Assembly (NCBI GenBank): GCA_002344005.1
Contig: DDTD01000024.1
Location: 25,421 to 58,037, forward strand
DNA length: 32,617 nt
Source: Ignavibacteria bacterium UBA2373
GTDB lineage: Bacteria; Bacteroidota; Ignavibacteria; Kapaibacteriales; UBA961
Direction of reading: 5' to 3'
The notes under the pieces were generated by a model. The model saw nothing but the letters and a program-made list of their open reading frames with translations. It did no database searches and was not told the origin of the DNA. A program made the translations under genes and the position numbers. Below are positions 26,784 through 32,617 of the stretch, piece by piece; within the stretch, counting starts at the first letter, position 1, and every line of letters begins with the position of its first letter.

Positions 26784-26854
26784 TTGATGACAACATATTT
26801 AAGAATGAACAATCAATTTTTTATTCAACGAAGCGTCTTCACGGTTTTTTTATA

Positions 26855-26860
26855 AAGGAG
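26855..26860 (+). promoter_or_regulatory. Shine-Dalgarno site of hslV
   Basis: AAGGAG ten bases before ATG 26871. It contrasts with the SD-less starts of the translation-factor genes. Confidence 0.6.
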
Positions 26861-26870
26861 AAGTACTATA

Positions 26871-27422
26871 ATGTCACGATCATCATTTTATCCTGAAATA
26901 CGTTCTACTACAGTATGCGGTATCATTAAAGACGGGAAAGCAGTACTTGGAGCGGATGGACAAATGTCATTAGGTCATACAGTTATGAAACAAACGACTA
27001 AGAAAGTCCGCCGTCTTTACAATAATACGGTATTGACCGGATTTGCCGGTGCGACAGCCGATGCCTTTACATTGTTGCAACGTTTTGAAGAGAAGTTAGA
27101 AACGCAAAGAGGGAATTTAGACCGTGCAGTTATTGATTTGGCTAAAGATTGGCGCACTGACAGATATTTGCGTCGTCTTGAGGCAATGATGGTAATAATG
27201 AACAGTTCAAAAATTCTTTTAGTTAGTGGAACGGGCGATATTATTGAACCCGATGATAATATCATTGCTATTGGTTCCGGCGGATCGTATGCACTTTCAG
27301 CAGCACGTGCTTTGATGAAACATTCAGATTTGGATGCTCGTTCCATTGTACAAGAATCGCTCCATATTGCCGCTGATATTTGTATTTATACTAACCATCA
27401 ACTCACAATCGAAGAATTATAA
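26871..27422 (+). CDS. hslV: ATP-dependent protease subunit HslV
   Basis: Proteasome-like peptidase ring that works with HslU. It has 183 residues with a 12-residue propeptide; processing before TTVCGI exposes the catalytic Thr13. The GADGQMSLGH and GFAGATADAF segments are typical, as is the C-terminus TNHQLTIEEL. It follows the Lon-like gene after 87 bases with its own Shine-Dalgarno, and precedes hslU by 31 bases. Confidence 0.96.
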   Translation: MSRSSFYPEIRSTTVCGIIKDGKAVLGADGQMSLGHTVMKQTTKKVRRLYNNTVLTGFAGATADAFTLLQRFEEKLETQRGNLDRAVIDLAKDWRTDRYLRRLEAMMVIMNSSKILLVSGTGDIIEPDDNIIAIGSGGSYALSAARALMKHSDLDARSIVQESLHIAADICIYTNHQLTIEEL

Positions 27423-27453
27423 TTTTTTACATCATATACTTGTAATTATAGAA

Positions 27454-28827
27454 ATGACACAAACAGAAATTTCACAATCACGAACACCAAAAGAAATAGT
27501 AGAAGAATTAGATAAATATATTATTGGTCAAAATGCGGCAAAACGTGCCGTTGCCATAGCACTTCGTAATCGTTGGAGAAGACAAAGCGTAAAAACCGAT
27601 ATTCGTGATGAAATAATGCCCAATAATATCATCATGATAGGTCCTACCGGTGTGGGAAAAACAGAAATTGCGCGACGACTTGCAAAATTAGCCGGTGCGC
27701 CTTTTGTTAAAGTGGAGGCAACAAAATTTACCGAAGTGGGCTATGTCGGTCGTGACGTAGAATCTATTGTCCGTGATCTGGCTGAAGCCGCGGTCAATAT
27801 GGTACGAGCTGAAAAAAGTGCAGAGGTACAAATTCAAGCAAAAAATGCTGCAATTAATAGAGTGTTAGATGCTTTAATTCCGCCATTGAAACGCGGACCA
27901 TCATTTGATACTGCCTCTGATGAAGATATTGAAATGAATAGTAAAACACGTGATAAATTCCGTGAAATGATTCTTGACGGTGCATTGAATGAAAGACAAA
28001 TAGAAATTGATATTACAGTGGATCCGAGCAGTTCTTTACATGTATTGGGACCTATGGGTATGGACGAAATGACATCGAATATTCAAGAAATGCTTGGTTC
28101 GATGATGCCGAAAAAATCGAAAACACGTAAAGTCACTGTCGCAGAAGCATTAGTGCTTTGTGAAAAAGAAGAATCCGAAAAGTTAATTGATATGGATAAA
28201 GTCACACGTGAAGCTATTCGTCGTGCAGAAAATACAGGTATTGTTTTTATTGACGAGATAGATAAAGTGGCATCACGCAGTGGAGATGGTCATGGACCAT
28301 CGGTTTCACGTGAAGGCGTACAGCGCGATTTATTACCTATTGTCGAAGGTAGTGCTGTCAATACTAAGCATGGTGTTGTAAAGACAGACCATGTTCTCTT
28401 TATTGCATCGGGTGCATTTCATGTTTCTAAACCTTCCGATTTAATCCCCGAATTACAAGGACGTTTTCCTATCAGAGTAGAATTACAAAGTCTGACCGAA
28501 GAGGATTTTATTAATATTCTTACGGTGCCGCAAAATGCACTTATTAAACAGTATAAAGCATTATTGGAAACAGAAAATATTGTTTTGGAATTTGATCCTT
28601 CTGCAATTAAAGAAATTGCCGCTACCGCAGCAAGAGTAAATGATGATGTGGCAAATATTGGTGCTCGCCGCTTACATACTATCCTTACGACACTACTTGA
28701 TGAAATAATGTTTGATGCAACAGCAGCAACGATGAGTCATCAAACTATCACTATTGATGATTCTTATGTGAAGGATAAATTATCACAGATTGCGGGTAAT
28801 ACAGATGTAAGCAAATATATACTATAA
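27454..28827 (+). CDS. hslU: HslU ATPase subunit of the HslUV protease
   Basis: AAA+ unfoldase that feeds proteins into HslV. It has 457 residues from ATG 27454, where the family N-terminus (TPKEIVEELDKYIIGQ) begins; the open frame back to 27334 overlaps hslV and is not credible. Walker A is GPTGVGKT (63-70), the pore loop is GYVGRD (96-101), Walker B is IVFIDEIDK, and the C-terminus KYIL inserts into HslV. The intermediate domain is complete. The next gene follows after 4 bases. Confidence 0.97.
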   Translation: MTQTEISQSRTPKEIVEELDKYIIGQNAAKRAVAIALRNRWRRQSVKTDIRDEIMPNNIIMIGPTGVGKTEIARRLAKLAGAPFVKVEATKFTEVGYVGRDVESIVRDLAEAAVNMVRAEKSAEVQIQAKNAAINRVLDALIPPLKRGPSFDTASDEDIEMNSKTRDKFREMILDGALNERQIEIDITVDPSSSLHVLGPMGMDEMTSNIQEMLGSMMPKKSKTRKVTVAEALVLCEKEESEKLIDMDKVTREAIRRAENTGIVFIDEIDKVASRSGDGHGPSVSREGVQRDLLPIVEGSAVNTKHGVVKTDHVLFIASGAFHVSKPSDLIPELQGRFPIRVELQSLTEEDFINILTVPQNALIKQYKALLETENIVLEFDPSAIKEIAATAARVNDDVANIGARRLHTILTTLLDEIMFDATAATMSHQTITIDDSYVKDKLSQIAGNTDVSKYIL

Positions 28828-28831
28828 AAAA

Positions 28832-29623
28832 ATGGAATATCTTTATCTTATTGTTATTGCTGTCATTGCATGTGGTGCATCTGTTATGACATTTATCAGC
28901 GGCTTTGGGTTGGGAACAATTCTCTTGCCTGTGTTTATGTTTGTTTTCCCTTTGCCGATAGCAATTGCAGCAACGGCTATAGTCCATTTTGGCAATAATA
29001 TTGCAAAATTATTTGCTGTCTATCGTGATATTGATATTCCTGTTCTATTTCGCTTTGGTATTCCTGCAATTATTGCTGCCGCTATAGGAGCATTGTTTTT
29101 TGAAATGGCAGCATCTATGCCGATACTTTATACATACACATTGAACAATATATATGAGCTAAAAATACTACCTGTCAACCTCATTGTTGGAAGTATCATT
29201 ATTATCTTTACTTTTTTAGATGATATTAAAATTACACAGCAAAAACTTTCGGCATATTGGCTTATTATTGGTGGGGTATTGTCAGGGTTTTTTGGCGGAA
29301 TTTCGGGTCATCAAGGTGCATTACGTTCTTTAGTGCTATCAAAAACTTCTTTGTCGAAACAACAATTTGTTGCAACGGGTGTAGTTATAGCTTGTTGTGT
29401 TGATATAGTGCGGCTTTTTCTTTATGGCAGTTCGATTTCTGTACAAACCTACACAGTAGATTCATTATTGTCTATAATTGTTGCATTATGTGGAGCTTTT
29501 TTGGGAATAGTGATTGGAAAGAAACAATTACAGTCAATGACTCATAGACAATTTCATAGTATTGTAAAGTATGGATTATTACTCTTTGGAATATTGTTGA
29601 TTTTTGGTTTATTAACTCGATAA
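28832..29623 (+). CDS. TauE/SafE (TSUP) family membrane protein, second copy
   Basis: Integral membrane protein of 263 residues with about eight hydrophobic segments. The motif GFFGGISGHQGALRS (about 152-166) identifies a TSUP subgroup distinct from the copy at 19299; the first-half motif is ISGFGLGTILLP. It is probably an organic or sulfur anion transporter; the substrate is unknown. It lies 4 bases after hslU and 10 before plsC, so it is surely in the same transcript, with no obvious functional link to proteolysis. Confidence 0.83.
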   Translation: MEYLYLIVIAVIACGASVMTFISGFGLGTILLPVFMFVFPLPIAIAATAIVHFGNNIAKLFAVYRDIDIPVLFRFGIPAIIAAAIGALFFEMAASMPILYTYTLNNIYELKILPVNLIVGSIIIIFTFLDDIKITQQKLSAYWLIIGGVLSGFFGGISGHQGALRSLVLSKTSLSKQQFVATGVVIACCVDIVRLFLYGSSISVQTYTVDSLLSIIVALCGAFLGIVIGKKQLQSMTHRQFHSIVKYGLLLFGILLIFGLLTR

Positions 29624-29633
29624 CTACAGTGCT

Positions 29634-30356
29634 ATGAAAAAATCAATACTTTTTATATTTCAAGCAATTGCCATAATTATAGCTACAACATTGTATTGCT
29701 CGAGTGTTGTTATCATGATGGTACTGATGCGAAGCAAGACGATTTTTTTTCCGATGTGTCGTTCTTGGTCGCGAGTATTATTGGCAATTTCAGGAGTGAA
29801 GGTCAATATAATAGGTAATGTTGATTTACCGCCGAAAACATCATGTGTCTATGTTTGTAATCATGCAAGTTTATTTGATATACCAGTGTTAATTGCTTAT
29901 TTGCCCGATTATGTGAGAATTATGTATAAAAGGGAATTACGAAAAATACCGATTATGGGATGGACATTAGCTGTATCGCCATTTATTCCGATAACACGTG
30001 CGGACGGTCGCGATGCCATGCGCAGTGTGAATGAATCCATAGAAGCTGTGCAGCACGGTGAATCGGTTATCGTCTTTGCCGAGGGTACACGTTCCCAAGA
30101 TGGAAGTTTAGGTGAATTTAAGCGTGGCGCATTTATGGTTGCTGCTCGTTCGCGTAAAGCAATTGTACCCGTCACATTAATTGGCACATCAACAATTTTA
30201 CCAAAGAAAAAATTATATTTCAATGGGGGAACCGTGACTATGGTCATAAATTCTTCGGTAACATTAGGCGATGAACCTAATAAACAACAAGAAAATGAAG
30301 CACGTCTGGCAGTTCATGCAATTATTGCAGATAATTTGGAAAAACCAAACAATTAA
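29634..30356 (+). CDS. plsC: 1-acyl-sn-glycerol-3-phosphate acyltransferase (PlsC type)
   Basis: Membrane acyltransferase of 240 residues, likely making phosphatidate from lysophosphatidate. An N-terminal membrane segment (about 5-32) is followed by the acyltransferase motifs NHASLFD (catalytic His77, Asp82), a second block with PITRADG, EGTRS (150-154) and IVPVTLIG. It is complete. Its stop codon at 30354-30356 coincides with the point where accessory-looking sequence begins, so its last residues may come from the junction. Confidence 0.88.
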   Translation: MKKSILFIFQAIAIIIATTLYCSSVVIMMVLMRSKTIFFPMCRSWSRVLLAISGVKVNIIGNVDLPPKTSCVYVCNHASLFDIPVLIAYLPDYVRIMYKRELRKIPIMGWTLAVSPFIPITRADGRDAMRSVNESIEAVQHGESVIVFAEGTRSQDGSLGEFKRGAFMVAARSRKAIVPVTLIGTSTILPKKKLYFNGGTVTMVINSSVTLGDEPNKQQENEARLAVHAIIADNLEKPNN

Positions 30357-30451
30357 AAGAACATATCATCGCCAACCAACAAGCCACCGAGCAACTGCTC
30401 AAAACATTGCTGCATCAGGCGTTTGAGGTTAAAGAAATGGAAACAGTATGA
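30353..30451 (+). pseudogene. Remnant of a type I restriction specificity subunit (HsdS) C-terminus
   Basis: A 32-codon reading frame, shifted relative to plsC, reads LKEHIIANQQATEQLL and ends KEMETV-stop. The ANQQATEQLL...LLHQAF pattern is like the C-terminal coiled-coil end of HsdS proteins. There is no start and no upstream HsdS sequence: the same frame closes at a TAA within plsC (30332-30334). It overlaps the next ATG by ATGA. The assignment rests on pattern recognition of a short stretch; an assembly join is also possible. Confidence 0.55.
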
Positions 30452-32617
30452 TTACGCAAATCAATAAACTAAAGCGGTTTGGTATTTACCAAAATTACTC
30501 TTGGGGTGCAATAGACGACTTCAAGAAAAAAAACTTGCTTTATGGTTGGAATTATTCAGGCAAAACAACGTTATCTAAACTTTTTCAAGTATTAGAATTC
30601 AAGGATAAAAACAGATGTTTTAGTGGAGCTGAAATCGAAATAACCGTAGATGACGGAACGACCAAAACATTTAATCAGGATACACTAAATACTTTCACTT
30701 TTTCAGTAAAGGTTTTCAATAGTGAATACATCAAACGAATTTTTACTTGGGATGAACCAAAGTCAGGTTTTAGTCCGATTTCGTTTTACTTAGGTGATAC
30801 AGCGGGTGATTTAAAAGAGAAAATCAAAAAGCTAGAAACAATCAATGAACGGTTGACTTCATTACGTGAAAACAAATATAAACCAATTATTGAGAAGTTT
30901 AAAAATTATGATAAGCAGAACGGCAAATTTTCAGAAAAGTCAAAAGATATAAGAGACAATTATCTACCCGGATTATTTGACACTACAGAATTTAATAAAA
31001 GCCACTTTGAGCAAATTGTAATTGAAGTCAAGAACAACATTGATTCCTTTATTTTAGATACTCTTGACCGTGACGCCACAAAAAAAGAGGCACAAACGGA
31101 AAATAAATTTGACCAACAAAACGAAAAATACAGCATAGAAGAAAGCTTGGTGAAGCTTTCGTTATCTGTAAAATCAATCTTAGAAGATAGTGCCCCAAAA
31201 GCTATTTCATTTCCAAGTCTTGAAGAAGACCCTGTCTTGTTTGATTGGGTTCAAAAAGGAATACCGCTTCACAAAGATTTAACGGAATGCAAATTCTGCA
31301 CAAATCAACTTCCTGAAAACCGTATTGCCGACCTTAATTCTTTTTACTCAAAAAAATTGAAAGAGATTCAAGATGCAATAGCAGAAGTTATTAAAGGAAT
31401 TGAAGCAGAGAGAAAATTAATTGAAGTTAAGTTTCCAATCAAAAAAGACATCGCAGACCCTTTTCAATCCGAATATGAGATAGCGATAAATGCCTTTGAA
31501 ACGCAGAAAGGAATTTACAAGGAAAAACTCTCAACTCTTGAAACAGACCTGCAATCTAAAGGCTCAAGCATTTTCACTTCGATTGAATCAACAGAAATAG
31601 AGATTGTCAGTTTGTATAGTCACTTTGAAGCAATAGAAGGTGTAATCAAAAAGCATAATAAATGGCTTGGCGAATTTGGAGAAAGAAAAAGTCAAGCAAT
31701 TAAAAAAATACTAAAGCACTATGTTGCTGAATATTTAAAAGCAGAAGATTACAATAAAAAGGAAACTGATAAAGACTGTGCAACTGAAACCATTGAAGCG
31801 ATAGAAGCCAAAATTAGTGCAAATATTCCTTTGATTAAGAGTTTTAATGAGCAATTAAGCAGCACAGCAAAAGGACAAGGTGAACTTAATGATATTTTAG
31901 AAATATTGCTACACAGAGATGATATAAAAATTGAGATTAGAGAAGAAAAATTTAGACTTGAAAGGTCTGGGCATCCAGCAGAACATTTAAGTGAGGGAGA
32001 AAAGTCGGCTATTGCGTTTGCATACTTTTTGACAGAATTGAAAGCATTAAGAAAGGACGACCCTCCTAAACTTCCAAAGACAATTATATTTATTGACGAC
32101 CCAATTTCCAGTCTAGATAGTAATCACATATTCCAAGTAAGGTCATTATTGAAAGACTTTTTCAAGATTGATGATTTTGCACAACTCTTCATTTCAACAC
32201 ACAATTTTGAGTTCTTCTCTGTATTGTATGATTCAGGAATATTTGGCGGCATAAAATCAAATACGAATGAAAATAAAAGGCCGCTATATTTTATCAAGAG
32301 AGATAAAAATGGTGTTTCAACTATTGAAAAAATGCCAAAGACTTTTAGTAACTATAAATCTGAGTATGTTGGTTTATTTCATATTTTAAATGAATTCAAT
32401 GACAGTGCTGATAAAGAAAATTTCGCCTATTTACTTTTATTACCAAATGCTCTTAGAAGATTTGTTGAGCTTTACACATTATCAAAATATCCTGCAAATA
32501 ACGACAGCACAGTAGACCAAAGAGTAGAACTGATTTTTAAATCTAATGAGAAACCACATCATAATATCAAGTTACTAAATTGGTTTTCACACCAAAATCA
32601 AATTGAAAAGCTACAAC
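30448..32617 (+). CDS. RloC/PrrC-like AAA_13 ATPase (probable anticodon nuclease), 3' end outside the window
   Basis: An open frame of 723 residues runs off the window end. The N-terminal P-loop is GWNYSGKTT (33-41). Long charged helical stretches flank CKFC (Cys281, Cys284), which resembles a zinc hook. The ABC-type signature LSEGEKSA (514-521), Walker B with D-loop FIDDPISSLD (Asp550, Asp551) and H-loop STHNFE follow. After the ATPase comes LRRFVE with Arg670-x3-Glu674, then NWFSH with His715. An R-x3-E...H triad is the anticodon-nuclease site of PrrC and RloC, defence proteins that cut tRNA on phage attack; similar patterns occur in other AAA_13 proteins, so nuclease function is inference. 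About 15 of 21 Arg codons are AGA/AGG. Its ATG overlaps the HsdS-like stop. No promoter of its own is seen. Confidence 0.78.
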   Translation, partial: MITQINKLKRFGIYQNYSWGAIDDFKKKNLLYGWNYSGKTTLSKLFQVLEFKDKNRCFSGAEIEITVDDGTTKTFNQDTLNTFTFSVKVFNSEYIKRIFTWDEPKSGFSPISFYLGDTAGDLKEKIKKLETINERLTSLRENKYKPIIEKFKNYDKQNGKFSEKSKDIRDNYLPGLFDTTEFNKSHFEQIVIEVKNNIDSFILDTLDRDATKKEAQTENKFDQQNEKYSIEESLVKLSLSVKSILEDSAPKAISFPSLEEDPVLFDWVQKGIPLHKDLTECKFCTNQLPENRIADLNSFYSKKLKEIQDAIAEVIKGIEAERKLIEVKFPIKKDIADPFQSEYEIAINAFETQKGIYKEKLSTLETDLQSKGSSIFTSIESTEIEIVSLYSHFEAIEGVIKKHNKWLGEFGERKSQAIKKILKHYVAEYLKAEDYNKKETDKDCATETIEAIEAKISANIPLIKSFNEQLSSTAKGQGELNDILEILLHRDDIKIEIREEKFRLERSGHPAEHLSEGEKSAIAFAYFLTELKALRKDDPPKLPKTIIFIDDPISSLDSNHIFQVRSLLKDFFKIDDFAQLFISTHNFEFFSVLYDSGIFGGIKSNTNENKRPLYFIKRDKNGVSTIEKMPKTFSNYKSEYVGLFHILNEFNDSADKENFAYLLLLPNALRRFVELYTLSKYPANNDSTVDQRVELIFKSNEKPHHNIKLLNWFSHQNQIEKLQ

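Noticed and set aside
27334..27453. N-terminal extension of hslU with a hydrophobic stretch
   Set aside because: It overlaps the end of hslV in another frame, and the normal HslU N-terminus begins at ATG 27454.

Overview
The window reads as a chromosomal segment of an AT-rich bacterium of the Bacteroidota/Chlorobiota (FCB) group. Three things suggest this: the gene order rimP-nusA-infB-rbfA-truB-ribF; several gene starts with no Shine-Dalgarno sequence; and promoter-like boxes of the Bacteroidota type (TTG, 19-20 nt, TAnnTTTG), clearest upstream of typA and apt. Assignment to a Kapabacteria/Ignavibacteria-like lineage is inference only.

Layout. Bases 1-30 hold the 5' part of a minus-strand tRNA, probably tRNA-Pro. 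Next come a secreted TPR/esterase gene (+) and a minus-strand block: a WD40-like lipoprotein, a glycosylasparaginase-type hydrolase, a short-chain dehydrogenase, and a 1026-residue exported double amidohydrolase. From 7.6 kb the plus strand carries apt and a cytoplasmic tricorn-type protease. The translation-factor operon rimP-nusA-infB-rbfA-truB-ribF (11.7-19.2 kb) follows, with overlapping genes at its end. A TauE/SafE-type membrane protein then converges on typA (minus). From 22.0 to 30.36 kb a co-directional run carries a sensor histidine kinase overlapping a Lon-like protease gene by ATGA, then hslV, hslU, a second TauE/SafE-type protein and plsC.

At the stop codon of plsC the character changes. 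A 32-codon open tail that looks like the C-terminus of a type I restriction specificity subunit (HsdS) is out of frame with plsC. It overlaps by ATGA the start of a large ATPase of the PrrC/RloC (AAA_13) type, which runs off the window end. That gene has a CxxC between predicted coiled coils, ABC-type ATPase motifs, an R-x3-E...H pattern, and Arg codons dominated by AGA/AGG, unlike the translation genes. It is the most accessory-looking part of the window and suggests a defence island, or an assembly join, at the plsC 3' end.

Functionally, most of the window is housekeeping: ribosome maturation and initiation, purine salvage, flavin cofactor synthesis and phosphatidate synthesis. It also holds an unusual density of protein- and peptide-turnover genes: tricorn-like, Lon-like, HslUV, a glycosylasparaginase-like hydrolase and a double amidohydrolase. 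The sensor kinase fused translationally to the Lon-like gene is the most interesting core arrangement.
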